Shown one piece after another: positions 8,760-19,628 of a DNA stretch of 64,000 nt. Each line of letters starts with the position of its first letter. Position 1 is the stretch's first letter. Position numbers and translations under genes: made by a program. This DNA is from Streptomyces endocoffeicus (GTDB lineage Bacteria > Actinomycetota > Actinomycetes > Streptomycetales > Streptomycetaceae), in contig NZ_JAERRG010000037.1 of NCBI RefSeq assembly GCF_016741935.1, positions 1 to 64,000 of the forward strand, given 5' to 3'. The notes beneath the pieces are model-generated. The model ran no database searches and was not told the DNA's origin. It was given only the letters and a program-made list of their open reading frames with translations.

Positions 8760-9449
8760 GTGGACATCGTCGTCAAGGGCCGTAAAACTGAGGTGCCCGA
8801 GCGGTTCCGGAAGCACGTGGCCGAGAAGCTGAAGCTGGATAAGATCCAGAAGCTCGACGGCAAGGTGATCAGCCTCGACGTCGAGGTGTCCAAGGAACAC
8901 AACCCGCGGCAGTCCGACCGCGCCGACCGAGTGGAGATCACGCTCCGCTCGCGGGGCCCGGTGATCCGGGCGGAGGCCGCCGCGGCCGATCCGTACGCAG
9001 CGCTGGACCTGGCGGCCAGCAAGCTGGAGGCACGGATGCGCAAGCAGCACGACAAGCGCCATACGCGCCGTGGCAACGGTCGCATTCCGGCCAGCGACGT
9101 GGCCATCACCGTGCCCAACGCGGCGCGCATCAACGGGCATGGGGATATCGCCCCCCAGCGCACGACGGAGACCGTCCCCACCACCCGGATGGGCCCCCTG
9201 GAAGTCCAGGGCGAGGGCCCCCTGGTGGTCCGGGAGAAGACTCACGCCGCGGCTCCCATGTCGCTCGACCAGGCTCTCTACGAGATGGAGCTGGTCGGGC
9301 ACGACTTCTATCTGTTCGTCGACTCCGACACCAATCGACCCAGCGTCGTCTACCGGCGGCATGGCTATGACTACGGGGTGATTCATCTTCAGCCGGAAGC
9401 GTTCGTCGGAGAGGCAGCCGGCGGCGCGGGCGGCGCACTCGGTGGCTGA
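8760..9449 (+). CDS. hpf: long-form ribosome hibernation promoting factor
   Basis: Ribosome hibernation factor that binds the 30S decoding region and, in the long form, pairs ribosomes into 100S dimers. The 229-residue protein has the N-terminal HPF/YfiA domain (1 to about 105, MDIVVKGRKTEVPERFRKHV, basic stretch RMRKQHDKRHTRRGNGR) and the C-terminal dimerisation domain (about 165-225, MSLDQALYEMELVGHDFYLF and RHGYDYGVIHLQPE). GTG at 8760 is preceded by GGAG at 8750-8753, six bases away. The same Shine-Dalgarno bases can also pair with upstream GCTCCG, so the leader may control translation. A strong hairpin at 9487-9522 follows. Confidence 0.95.
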   Translation: MDIVVKGRKTEVPERFRKHVAEKLKLDKIQKLDGKVISLDVEVSKEHNPRQSDRADRVEITLRSRGPVIRAEAAAADPYAALDLAASKLEARMRKQHDKRHTRRGNGRIPASDVAITVPNAARINGHGDIAPQRTTETVPTTRMGPLEVQGEGPLVVREKTHAAAPMSLDQALYEMELVGHDFYLFVDSDTNRPSVVYRRHGYDYGVIHLQPEAFVGEAAGGAGGALGG

Positions 9450-9486
9450 CCGAGAAATTCAGCCGAATTCAGCCTGACACGTAAGT

Positions 9487-9522
9487 GGTGCCCCGGAGCG
9501 CCTGCGCGCCCCCCGGGGCACC
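9487..9522 (+). terminator. hairpin after hpf
   Basis: GGTGCCCCGG (9487-9496) and CCGGGGCACC (9513-9522) form a perfect 10-bp stem, with a further GCGC/GCGC pair possible inside the 16-base loop. It starts 37 bases after the hpf stop. There is no T-run, which is usual for streptomycete terminators. Confidence 0.7.
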
Positions 9523-9671
9523 TCCGTGCGACCACGGCGGGACCATTCCGCCGTCCGGGCATGAAATCATGGCCGCGCGGCCAACCGGTGTACCGCAAGC
9601 ACCGGTTGACGCCAGACCGAGTGCACCCAGGGTGCGGACCGCAAGGGCCATGGCCTTCAGGGGGAGGAACG

Positions 9672-10421
9672 ATGGCGGATAGCTTCGGGCCCGTGTCCGG
9701 CGCCGGTGAAGACCATGGCGTCGGTCCGGACGGGGGCGAGCCGCGCGGCGAACCGCGCAAGGAGCCGATTCGGGTCCTCGTCGTGGACGACCACGCGCTC
9801 TTCCGGCGTGGATTGGAGATCGTCCTGGCTCAGGAGGAGGACATCCAGGTCGTCGGCGAGGCGGGGGACGGGGCCGAGGCCGTGGACAAGGCGGCGGATC
9901 TGCTGCCGGACATCGTCCTGATGGATGTGCGGATGCCCAAGCGCGGGGGGATCGAGGCGTGCACCGCCATCAAGGAGGTGGCACCCAGCGCCAAGATCAT
10001 CATGCTGACGATCAGCGATGAGGAAGCCGATCTCTATGACGCGATCAAGGCAGGCGCCACGGGCTATCTGCTGAAGGAGATCTCGACCGACGAGGTCTCG
10101 ACCGCGATCCGGGCGGTGGCGGACGGCCAGTCGCAGATCAGCCCGTCGATGGCGGCCAAGCTGCTGACCGAGTTCAAGTCGATGATCCAGCGCACCGACG
10201 AGCGGCGGCTGGTGCCCGCGCCCCGGCTCACCGACCGGGAGCTGGAGGTGCTCAAGCTGGTGGCGACCGGAATGAACAACCGGGATATCGCCAAGGAGCT
10301 GTTCATCAGCGAGAACACCGTGAAGAACCACGTGCGCAACATTCTGGAGAAATTGCAGCTGCACTCCAGGATGGAGGCCGTGGTGTACGCGATGCGGGAG
10401 AAGATCCTCGAGATCAGGTGA
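9672..10421 (+). CDS. NarL/LuxR-family response regulator
   Basis: Orphan two-component regulator of 249 residues; no kinase is adjacent. After a 32-residue acidic, Gly-rich leader it has a receiver domain (RVLVVDDHALFRRGLE, phospho-acceptor Asp85 in IVLMDVRMPKRGG, switch Lys in GATGYLLKEIS) and a LuxR helix-turn-helix (RLTDRELEVLKLVATGMNN then ISENTVKNHVRNILEKLQLH, about 180-243). The ATG at 9672 is preceded by GGGGAGGAAC; an upstream in-frame ATG at 9561 lies in sequence with no family resemblance. Position between hpf and secA is conserved in Streptomyces. Target genes are unknown. Confidence 0.92.
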   Translation: MADSFGPVSGAGEDHGVGPDGGEPRGEPRKEPIRVLVVDDHALFRRGLEIVLAQEEDIQVVGEAGDGAEAVDKAADLLPDIVLMDVRMPKRGGIEACTAIKEVAPSAKIIMLTISDEEADLYDAIKAGATGYLLKEISTDEVSTAIRAVADGQSQISPSMAAKLLTEFKSMIQRTDERRLVPAPRLTDRELEVLKLVATGMNNRDIAKELFISENTVKNHVRNILEKLQLHSRMEAVVYAMREKILEIR

Positions 10422-10542
10422 GAGGTTCGCCTCGCCCGGAGTCCGGAGCCCGGAGTCCGGGGCTGGACCTCGGATCCCGGGCCGAACCCCGGGGCCCGGG
10501 GCCGCAGCCTCGGGGAAGCGCCCCGGGTGAGCCCGGATCGGT

Positions 10543-11739
10543 TCAGGCGACCGCCGCCGAGACCGCCGCCACGAGCGGTGCGGCCAGCTCCGGGCGGTCC
10601 ACGCGCTCGACCCGTACGGCGTCACAGCCCACCCATTCGGCCGCCTCCCGCAGCGCCTGCGCCATGGGGGCCACGGCCTTCGGCGACTCCAGGGACACCT
10701 GCCGCGCCACCAGGGTCGTCCCCTCCCGGGCCGGATCGACCCGGCCCAGCAGCCGCCCGCCGGACAGCAGCGGCATGGCGAAGTAGCCGTAGATCCGCTT
10801 GGGCCTGGGCACGTACGCCTCCAGCCGATGGCTGAAGCCGAAGATCCGCTCGGTGCGCGCCCGGTCCCATATCAGCGAGTCGAAGGGCGACAGCAGGGTG
10901 GTGCGGTGCCGGCCGCGCGGCGGGGTGGCCAGCGCCTCGGGGTCCGCCCAGGCCGGTTTGTCCCAGCCCTCGACCGCCACCGGCACCAGCCCCGAGTCCG
11001 CGATCACCGCCTCCACCTGCTCGCCCTTGAGCCGGTGGTAGTCGGCGAGGTCCGCCCGCGTGCCCACACCCAGGGACTGCCCGGCCAGCCGGACCAGCCG
11101 GCGCAGACACTCCCGGTCGTCCAGGTCGTCATGGAGCAGGGCGTCCGGAACGGCGCGCTCCGCCAGGTCGTACACCCGCTTCCAGCCGCGCCGCTCGACG
11201 GAAACGACCTCGCCGAACATCAGCGCCCGCTCGACGGCGATCTTCGCCGCCGACCAGTCCCACCACGGTCCGCCGTTCTTGGCCCCGCCCAGCTCCGTCG
11301 CGGTCAGCGGGCCCTCCGCGCGCAGCTGCTTCACCACCGTCTCGTACACCCCGTCCGGCAGCTCGTGGTGCCAGTGCGGACGGAGGCGGTAGGCGCGGCG
11401 CCGGAAGGCGAAGTGCGGCCACTCCTCGATCGGCAGCACACAGGCGGCATGCGACCAGTACTCGAAGGCGTGGGTGCCGGTCCAGTACGCCGACTCGACC
11501 GTCTTACGGCCGACCGCGCCCAGCCGTGCGTACGGAATCAGCTCATGGGAGCGGGCCAGCACCGAGATCGTGTCCAGCTGCACCGCGCCCAGGTGGCGCA
11601 GCACGCCCCGCACCCCGCCACGCCGGTCGGGGGCGCCCAGCAGCCCCTGGGCGCGCAGCGCGATCCGGCGCGCCTCGTCGGCGGAGAGGGTGGCCTCGGG
11701 TGTGCGGTCCACGGCGGACCCGGTGGCGGCGTTCGTCAT
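10543..11739 (-). CDS. winged-helix DNA glycosylase, AlkX/AlkZ-like
   Basis: 398-residue protein of the HTH_42 (YcaQ/AlkZ) family. Characterised members excise alkylated bases or unhook DNA interstrand crosslinks. Family landmarks are GVLRHLGAVQLDTISVLARS near the N-terminus, WSHAACVLPIEEWPHFAFRR in the middle and LLSPFDSLIWDRARTERIFG toward the end. The active-site triplet reads Q-L-D (in AVQLDTI), as in E. coli YcaQ (AlkX); AlkZ self-resistance enzymes have Q-x-Q. ATG at 11739 is the likely start; a longer frame runs through the tandem repeat at 11766-11821. It converges on the response regulator, and the gap is a GC-rich palindromic stretch. Confidence 0.85.
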   Translation of the reverse strand: MTNAATGSAVDRTPEATLSADEARRIALRAQGLLGAPDRRGGVRGVLRHLGAVQLDTISVLARSHELIPYARLGAVGRKTVESAYWTGTHAFEYWSHAACVLPIEEWPHFAFRRRAYRLRPHWHHELPDGVYETVVKQLRAEGPLTATELGGAKNGGPWWDWSAAKIAVERALMFGEVVSVERRGWKRVYDLAERAVPDALLHDDLDDRECLRRLVRLAGQSLGVGTRADLADYHRLKGEQVEAVIADSGLVPVAVEGWDKPAWADPEALATPPRGRHRTTLLSPFDSLIWDRARTERIFGFSHRLEAYVPRPKRIYGYFAMPLLSGGRLLGRVDPAREGTTLVARQVSLESPKAVAPMAQALREAAEWVGCDAVRVERVDRPELAAPLVAAVSAAVA

Positions 11740-11765
11740 GCGCGCCACCGTAGTAGCACCCACTG

Positions 11766-11821
11766 ACAACGCCGCCGACGCCGCCGACGCCGCCGACGCC
11801 GCCGACGCCGCCGACGCCGCC
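11766..11821. repeat. 9-bp tandem repeat (GCCGCCGAC)n
   Basis: About six back-to-back copies of GCCGCCGAC fill the gap between two leftward genes, right up to the GNAT stop codon. Translated they would give a Ser-Ala-Ala run, which explains why open frames pass through. Such perfect slippage-prone DNA may vary in copy number between strains. Confidence 0.85.
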
Positions 11822-11822
11822 C

Positions 11823-12503
11823 TCAGGCGACCGACGGCGCCGTGGGCGCCTGGCCGGATGCCTGGCCGGACGCCCGGCCGGACGCCTCCGGCTCCTGGGG
11901 CGCGTTGGCCGCCACGGACGCCTTGGCGGGCAGATACGGCGTCGTCGACGGCAGCCCCCAGTCGGAGGGCAGCAGCGCGCCCCGCCAGGCGTCCCGCCGG
12001 GTCCCCTGGTGGACGATCCGGGCGCGGTCCGTCCCCTCCATCCGGAAGCCCGCCCCGAGGGCGACCGCCCGCGAGCCCTCGTTCCCGGCCTCGCAGCACC
12101 ACTCCAGGCGCTCCACCCCGAGCCGGGTGAACGCCCACTCGATCACGGCGCGCGCCGCCTCACCCGTGTAGCCGTGCCGCCGCCGCTCGCGCGCCGTCCA
12201 GTAGCCCAGCTCGGCCTGGTGCTCGGGGGAGCGCAGATGGGCCAGCCGCACCAGGCCCATGGCGCCCACGAGGGCGCCGTCACTCTTGGTGAGCACGGCG
12301 AAGTCGTAGGTCACGTCGTCACGCCAGTTCTCCGGGCAGATCCGGCCGGTGAAGTCCTCCGCGTGCGCGCGTTCGTACGGGGACGGCACGCTGGTCCATC
12401 GCTGGATGTCCGGGTCCTGACAAGCCGCGAAGACGGCGTCCGTGTCGGAGGGGCGGAAGGGGCGCAGGACCAGGCGCTCGGTGGTGAGGGTGACAGGCTC
12501 CAT
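11823..12503 (-). CDS. GNAT-family N-acetyltransferase (RimJ/RimL type)
   Basis: 226-residue acetyltransferase. It opens with MEPVTLTTERLVLRPFRPSD, the standard start of RimJ/RimL-type GNATs. Motif A is seen in LGYWTARERRRHGYTGEAARAVIEWAF, and motif B in LEWCCEAGNEGSRAVALGAGFRMEGTDR. The last about 45 residues are an Ala/Gly/Gln-rich tail with repeated SGQ/RASGQ units. The acceptor is unknown; this subgroup modifies protein N-termini or small molecules. The start at 12503 is chosen on the family N-terminus. It is divergent from secA. Confidence 0.88.
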   Translation of the reverse strand: MEPVTLTTERLVLRPFRPSDTDAVFAACQDPDIQRWTSVPSPYERAHAEDFTGRICPENWRDDVTYDFAVLTKSDGALVGAMGLVRLAHLRSPEHQAELGYWTARERRRHGYTGEAARAVIEWAFTRLGVERLEWCCEAGNEGSRAVALGAGFRMEGTDRARIVHQGTRRDAWRGALLPSDWGLPSTTPYLPAKASVAANAPQEPEASGRASGQASGQAPTAPSVA

Positions 12504-12650
12504 GCGACCCGAGTCTGCGCCGCCGTCGTCACTCACCGCGAGCGGTTTCGGTGAATTGGAGGGCACCTGGGGGGCCTCTCGGGCGTTGACACGGTGAGGT
12601 GACATCCGGTCCTCGTGGTGACGGACCTCCCGGCGTGCCGGGGTCTGTCT

Positions 12651-12656
12651 TACGAT
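12651..12656 (+). promoter_or_regulatory. secA: candidate secA -10 element
   Basis: TACGAT in the context GTCTTACGATGG lies 90 bp before the secA start, inside the 242-bp gap with the divergent GNAT gene, and resembles a vegetative -10 hexamer. No good -35 is visible at 17-18 bp, so the call is weak. TTGACA sequences at 12586 and 12683 have no matching -10. Confidence 0.25.
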
Positions 12657-12745
12657 GGCCGTTGCGGCGGGGCCTGCGCCCCTTGACAATGCCGCGCCAG
12701 CGCACCCCGACCGTGCCAGGCCCGACCGGCAAGGAGCCAGCCTAC

Positions 12746-15592
<2,847 letters not shown>

Positions 15593-15612
15593 TGACCGGG
15601 CTGGGGTGAACG

Positions 15613-15648
15613 GGCCGGGGTGCCGCGCGAGAGCGCGGCGCCCCGGCC
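15613..15648 (+). terminator. secA terminator hairpin
   Basis: GGCCGGGGTGCCGCGC (15613-15628) and GCGCGGCGCCCCGGCC (15633-15648) form a 16-bp stem with a single T-G wobble and a GAGA tetraloop, beginning 20 bases after secA. No T-tract. Confidence 0.85.
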
Positions 15649-15762
15649 TGTCGCGTTGCGCATGCCGCCCTGTGGGCCGGTTTCGCGGATTGGGTCGGCT
15701 TACGGTGTCGGCCCTGGCGTCCCGGGCCCTATGGGGTCCGGCGGGCCACGCGGCGGAGTCGC

Positions 15763-15950
15763 ATGTCGATGCTTTCCCCTCCCCGCCCCTTCCCGTTACC
15801 AGGGGCTTCGCCCCTGGACCCCGGGGCCCGGGGTCCAGGGCCCTGCCACGCGGCGCAGCCGCATACCGACGCTGTGGGAAGGGGCGGAGCCCCGGTCCGG
15901 GGTCTGGGGCAGAGCACCAGTTTCGGGAAGGGGCGGGGAGGAGAGCGGCC
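15763..15950. repeat. Streptomyces-type intergenic GC-rich element
   Basis: The 390-bp gap between secA and the convergent Rv3235-like gene holds, after the terminator, several nested inverted repeats: CCAGGGGCTTCGCCCCTGG, a CCCCGGGGCCCGGGG palindrome, GGGGCGGAGCCCC, and the phrase TTTCGGGAAGGGGCGGGG. The last two reappear in the element at 35929-36065, so this is a dispersed non-coding family, of a kind I recognise from Streptomyces gaps. No gene is supported here. Confidence 0.6.
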
Positions 15951-15982
15951 CGCCGCAGGCGTCGGGATCCGTCGGACGGGGC

Positions 15983-16951
15983 TTAGGCGAGTGGGCCGAG
16001 GTCGATCGCGGCGCAGCGCCAGCGGGCGTCGGCGCCGAGCTCGAGCCGGAACGCGAGCGCTGTGAGCCGGTCTCCGGAGGTGATCCGGGCGAACGCCTCG
16101 ATCACCCCATGCCGGGGCTGGTACTCGCCACAGCGCCGCACCAGGGGCGCTGTGGCCCGCTCTCCGGCTGGGCGCAGCGGCGCGCGCGGGGCGAGCTCGA
16201 TCAGCTGGTCGTAGGCGGCCGGTAGGGCGTGCCCGAGGAGGGTGTGGACGGGGCGCTGACCACTGAGGGTGAGCACCAGTCGGTTGGCGAACCAGTAGCG
16301 CGGCAGCCGGTCCCGCTCCCGCCACGCCGCGGCGGCCGCCGCGGACCGCGATACGGCCGCGGCGCGGGACGCGGTGGGCGCGCGGTGCGCGGCCGGGACG
16401 GGCGGTGTGATGCCCGGGACGGCCGTCCTGCGCGGCGCGGTCGGGGCAGGCGGCGTGGCACTGTGTGGCGCCATCGTCGTGGGCGGTGCGGCCGTCGTGT
16501 GTGCTGCCTGGGGCGGTGCTGTCGCGTTGCGTCGTGCGGCCGTTGTGCGGGGTGCTTGGGGTGGTGCTGTCGTGGACGGTGCTGTCGTGGGTGGTGCGGC
16601 CGTTGTGCGGGCCGCCTGGGGCGGTGCGGTCGTGGGCGGTGCGGTCGTGGGTGGTGAGGCCGTTGCGCGTGCTGTCGCGTTGCGTCGTGTGGCCGTTGTG
16701 CGGGGTGCTTGGGGTGGTGCTGTCGTGGGTGGTGCGGCTGTCGTGCGGGGTGCTTGGGGTGGTGCTGTCGTGGGTGGTGCGGCCGTTGTGCGGGGTGTCG
16801 CTGTTGTGGGGGTGGTGCGGGGGCGGCGGGGGTCTTTGCGGCCGGGTGGGCCGCTCTGCCCTGGCCCGCTGCCGCCGCGCCGTCGTACGGCCTCTCCAGC
16901 CGTCTTGGCCCGGTTCGTGGACCGGTCCGTCGCCCGGACGCCCTCGCTCAT
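15983..16951 (-). CDS. Rv3235-family protein with long repeat N-terminus
   Basis: 322-residue protein of unknown function found next to secA in actinobacteria (Rv3235 family). The conserved part is the C-terminal about 115 residues (WRERDRLPRYWFANRLVLTL, GHALPAAYDQLIELAP, ARWRCAAIDLGPL). The preceding about 160 residues are a Thr/Ala/Pro array built from units such as TTAAPPTTAPPQAPR, encoded by DNA repeats of 45-bp period (16480-16810). The ATG at 16951 gives MSEGVRATDRSTNRAK; an internal start closer to the conserved domain cannot be excluded, so the repeat may be partly or wholly untranslated. Close spacing and location suggest a link with secretion or envelope, but this is inference. Confidence 0.75.
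   Translation of the reverse strand: MSEGVRATDRSTNRAKTAGEAVRRRGGSGPGQSGPPGRKDPRRPRTTPTTATPRTTAAPPTTAPPQAPRTTAAPPTTAPPQAPRTTATRRNATARATASPPTTAPPTTAPPQAARTTAAPPTTAPSTTAPPQAPRTTAARRNATAPPQAAHTTAAPPTTMAPHSATPPAPTAPRRTAVPGITPPVPAAHRAPTASRAAAVSRSAAAAAAWRERDRLPRYWFANRLVLTLSGQRPVHTLLGHALPAAYDQLIELAPRAPLRPAGERATAPLVRRCGEYQPRHGVIEAFARITSGDRLTALAFRLELGADARWRCAAIDLGPLA
16480..16810. repeat. imperfect 45-bp tandem repeat
   Basis: Units containing GTGCTTGGGGTGGTGCTGTC recur, for example with CGGGGTGCTT at 16548, 16701 and 16746, the last pair exactly 45 bp apart. The array lies in frame inside the Rv3235-like gene and encodes 15-residue Thr/Ala/Pro units. Copies differ by substitutions and by partial units, which suggests repeated duplication and loss. 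Confidence 0.8.
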
Positions 16952-17269
16952 GCCGCTCGCCCCGTTCTCCGCGGCCCGGCCGTATACCGGGCGGTAGCTT
17001 TCGTCGGAGAGTCTTCTACCGGCGGGTTTTCGGGGTCCGCAATGCGCCTGACCCGGGGCCGCGGTCGGCGCCGCGGTTCACCTATCCGGGGCATGCGGCG
17101 GATCGTCGGCCCCGGTCATCGACTCGAGCGCGGCTCGGTCTCGTCTTCGTACGGCTCCGTCGGCCCCTGTCCCCCGAAAGGGGACCAGCGGCCCTTCGCG
17201 GAAGGCTCGGGCGAGGGGACGGGCGATCGTATGCTGGGGGCCTATTGGTCTCTGATGAAAGCGGCAGCC
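16952..17269. other. divergent intergenic region, candidate promoter
   Basis: 318 bp between the leftward Rv3235-like gene and the rightward DUF6912 gene. I see no gene. TATGCT at 17230-17235 is a plausible -10 for the DUF6912-HAD pair, giving a leader of about 30 bases, but the -35 region (TCGGGC) is poor. Confidence 0.35.
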
Positions 17270-17776
17270 ATGCGCGTCTACGTCCCCCTGACCCTCTCCG
17301 GTCTCGCCGAGGCGTACAAGGACGGCCGCCTGGGGCCGACGCCGCTGACCGCCTACGCGGTCACCCCGGCGCTCCGCGAGTGGTACGTGTCCGACGACAT
17401 CGAGGAGCTGGAGTACGCGGCGCTGAGCCGGGCCGCACAGGCGTCGCTGCGGCTGCTCGCCGTCGACCCCCGGGCGCCCCGCCGGCGGGTCGTGGTGGCC
17501 GTGGACGTGCCCGACGGGCAGGCGGTCGCCGATCCGGACCGGGGGCTGGACCAGTCCGCGCTGGGCGAGGTGCGGATCGAGGCCGCCATACCGCTCGCGA
17601 AGGCCGCCGCCGTGCACCTGGACGCCGATGACGCCGAGCGGGACATCGCCGCGGCCGCCGACGCGCTGGGCGCGGCGGACCTCGGTGACGACGACGCGCA
17701 GTTCACCGTGGACGGCGCCGAGGACCACGAACTGCTCTGGTACGCCACCCAGGAGATCCCCAATCTGATCGAGTGA
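17270..17776 (+). CDS. DUF6912 family protein
   Basis: 168-residue soluble protein of unknown function, conserved in streptomycetes next to the HAD gene that follows. It begins MRVYVPLTLSGLAEAYKDGRLGP and ends with DHELLWYATQEIPNLIE, both typical of the family. It is rich in acidic residues and has no signal peptide or membrane segment. The ATG at 17270 fits the family N-terminus; upstream frames are repeat and promoter DNA. The stop TGA overlaps a possible GTG start of the next gene, suggesting co-expression. Confidence 0.85.
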   Translation: MRVYVPLTLSGLAEAYKDGRLGPTPLTAYAVTPALREWYVSDDIEELEYAALSRAAQASLRLLAVDPRAPRRRVVVAVDVPDGQAVADPDRGLDQSALGEVRIEAAIPLAKAAAVHLDADDAERDIAAAADALGAADLGDDDAQFTVDGAEDHELLWYATQEIPNLIE

Positions 17777-17811
17777 TGCCCGCTGTCCGACCCTCCGGGT
17801 ACGGTCGTGGG

Positions 17812-18480
17812 ATGGGGAAGAACCACGTGACGCACCTCGTCTGGGACTGGAACGGCACGCTGCTCCACGACATCGACGCCGTGATCTCGGCGACGAACGC
17901 CTCGTTCCAGGAGATCGGGCTGCCGCCGATCACCCTCGAGCGCTATCGCGACCTGTACTGCGTCCCGGTGCCCCGTTTCTACGAGCGGCTGATGGGGCGG
18001 CTGCCCACCGACGAGGAGTGGGCGGTCATGGACGAGGCGTTCCACCGGCACTACTGGGCGCTGGCCGAGACCGCCGGGCTGGCGATCGGCGCCCGGCAGC
18101 TGCTCACCGAGTGGCAGCAGGCGGGTCTCACCCAGTCTCTGTGTTCACTGGCCCCGCATGAGTATCTGCTCCCCCTGGTGCGGACGCATGGCATCGAGCG
18201 CCATTTCGTCCGGGTGGACGGTCGCACAGGGGAGAGCAACACCGGCAAGGCCGAGCAGATGATGCGCCATATCGCCGCGCTCGAAGGGGTGCCGCCGCAG
18301 CGGATGGTGGTGATCGGGGACGCCCTGGACGACGCGGTGGCGGCGCGGCACGTGGGGGCGCGGGCCGTGCTCTACACGGGCGGTTCGCACAGCCGGACCA
18401 GCCTGGAGGCGGCCGGGGTGCCGGTCGTGGACACACTCGAGGAGGCCGTACGGGAGGCCGAGCGCATGGCCGACGAGTGA
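17812..18480 (+). CDS. HAD-family hydrolase
   Basis: 222-residue haloacid dehalogenase-fold phosphatase. Motif I is HLVWDWNGTLLHD (nucleophile Asp, with Trp-Asn in place of the usual Asp-Gly), a helical cap follows (FYERLMGRLPTDEEWAVMDEAFHRHYW), motif II is SLCSLAP and motif IV is VVIGDALDDAVAARHVGARAVLY. The D-W-N-G motif I defines a subfamily common in Streptomyces; its substrate is unknown. ATG 17812 (MGKNHVTHLVWDWNG) matches that subfamily; a GTG at 17773, overlapping the previous stop, is an alternative. It runs directly after DUF6912. Confidence 0.85.
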   Translation: MGKNHVTHLVWDWNGTLLHDIDAVISATNASFQEIGLPPITLERYRDLYCVPVPRFYERLMGRLPTDEEWAVMDEAFHRHYWALAETAGLAIGARQLLTEWQQAGLTQSLCSLAPHEYLLPLVRTHGIERHFVRVDGRTGESNTGKAEQMMRHIAALEGVPPQRMVVIGDALDDAVAARHVGARAVLYTGGSHSRTSLEAAGVPVVDTLEEAVREAERMADE

Positions 18481-18618
18481 GTCGGGTGGGTCGGGTGAGT
18501 CGGGTGAGCTGAGTGAGTCGGGTGAGACGAGTGCCCCCGGGGCCGCACCGCTGCCCTCACGCCACCGCCGCCCTCACGCCACCGTCCCCCTCACACCGCC
18601 GCCACCCTCACGCCACCG
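18481..18618. repeat. two tandem repeat blocks between convergent genes
   Basis: Just after the HAD stop, units of about 10 bp of the type GTCGGGTGAG recur five to six times (18481-18528). From about 18554 units of the type CCCTCACGCCACCGCCG recur four times and run into the end of the DJ-1 gene, whose last codons lie within the array. Confidence 0.75.
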
Positions 18619-19174
18619 GCGCCTTCGACCGCAGCACCGCCAGGAACTCCCGCATCCACGCCGGATGGTCCGGCCATGCCCGCGACGAGATCAGCGTGCC
18701 GTCGACCACGACCTCCGCGTCCTGGTAGTCCGCCCCCGCCGCCTGCATGTCCGGCTCCAGCGCCGGATACGCGGTGACCCGCCGCCCGCTCAGGCCGCCC
18801 ACGGCCGCCGTCAGCAGCGGGCCGTGGCAGATCTGCGCCACCGGCTTGTCCGCGTCGAAGAACGCCTTGCAGATCTTGCGCAGCTCGGGGTCGTTCCGCA
18901 GATACTCCGGGGCCCGGCCGCCCGGGATCACCAGGGCGGTGTACTGTCCGGGGTCCACCTCGGAAAAGGCCAGGTCGGCGGGGATCGTATAGCCCGGCTT
19001 CTCGGTGTAGGTGTCGAAGCCCTCCTCGAAGTCATGGACCACCAGGCGCAGCGTCTTGCGGCTCGGGGCCGCGATATGGACCTCGTACCCCTCCTCGCGC
19101 AGCCGCTGGTACGGGTAGAGCACCTCCAGCGATTCGGCCGCGTCGCCGGTCACCAGCAGGATCTTCGCAGCCAT
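18608..19174 (-). CDS. DJ-1/PfpI family protein
   Basis: 188-residue class I glutamine amidotransferase-like protein of the DJ-1/PfpI/Hsp31 superfamily, whose members act as proteases, deglycases or chaperones. It starts MAAKILLVTGDAAESLEVLYPYQRL with the typical beta-strand and Glu after the first strand. The nucleophile elbow is AQICHGPLLTAAVGGLSGRR, with the conserved Cys-His pair, and the oxyanion region is ALVIPGGRAPEYLR. GGAGG eight bases before the ATG at 19174 supports this start over upstream alternatives. It is divergent from the glutamate dehydrogenase gene. The exact activity cannot be inferred. Confidence 0.9.
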   Translation of the reverse strand: MAAKILLVTGDAAESLEVLYPYQRLREEGYEVHIAAPSRKTLRLVVHDFEEGFDTYTEKPGYTIPADLAFSEVDPGQYTALVIPGGRAPEYLRNDPELRKICKAFFDADKPVAQICHGPLLTAAVGGLSGRRVTAYPALEPDMQAAGADYQDAEVVVDGTLISSRAWPDHPAWMREFLAVLRSKAPVA

Positions 19175-19628
19175 GCCACGCACCTCCAGGTCCACGCCTA
19201 CCACCGTGCTTACCACCGTCCAGATCACGGTGCATCCGCGGCCACGCTTTGCCAAGGGGGCATGAGCGGCGCATCATCGGCGCGTGCGCCCCTCCCGGTC
19301 GCTGTCCATTTCGTCAAACTTCAGGGCTCGGTTTTGTACACGAACGGCTCATGACGACCCCCTGGGGTGGAGCGATAGCCTTACTGCGTGATCAGCGCGA
19401 TAGTCCGTGAGGGCAACGAGGCCCTCGCTCCGCGCCCGGCGCCCCACCAGGGCCGGGCCCGAGCCGCCGCTGACCCGTGGCGCATGGGGTCTTGGTCACT
19501 TACGGCCGAGTACACCCCGGCCTTTTCCCGATCCGGCATACCGTCGTTCACGACCGGATTTTTCGCGTCGCGGCGTCATGCCACCGCCATCGATGTCACG
19601 CAACGGCGCGCGACAGGAGCCAGAGGAC
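19175..19628. other. divergent promoter region of the DJ-1 and GDH genes
   Basis: 454 bp without a supported gene. An open frame in phase with the dehydrogenase runs through much of it, but it lacks family similarity and good start sites. Around 19320-19385 the sequence is relatively AT-rich (GGTTTTGTACACGAACGG and GATAGCCTTACTGCG), a plausible place for promoters, but no convincing -35/-10 pair is visible. Confidence 0.4.

Noticed and set aside
12586..12614. Promoter from TTGACA at 12586 for secA
   Set aside because: The -35 hexamer is perfect but no -10-like sequence occurs at 16-19 bp.
16480..16810. CRISPR or integron-like array
   Set aside because: The 45-bp period is in frame and coding-like, with no spacers.
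16229..17631. Rightward open frames opposite the Rv3235-like gene
   Set aside because: Gly/Ala/Val and Cys/Arg/Gly repeats are the reverse reading of the Thr/Ala/Pro array; no start context.
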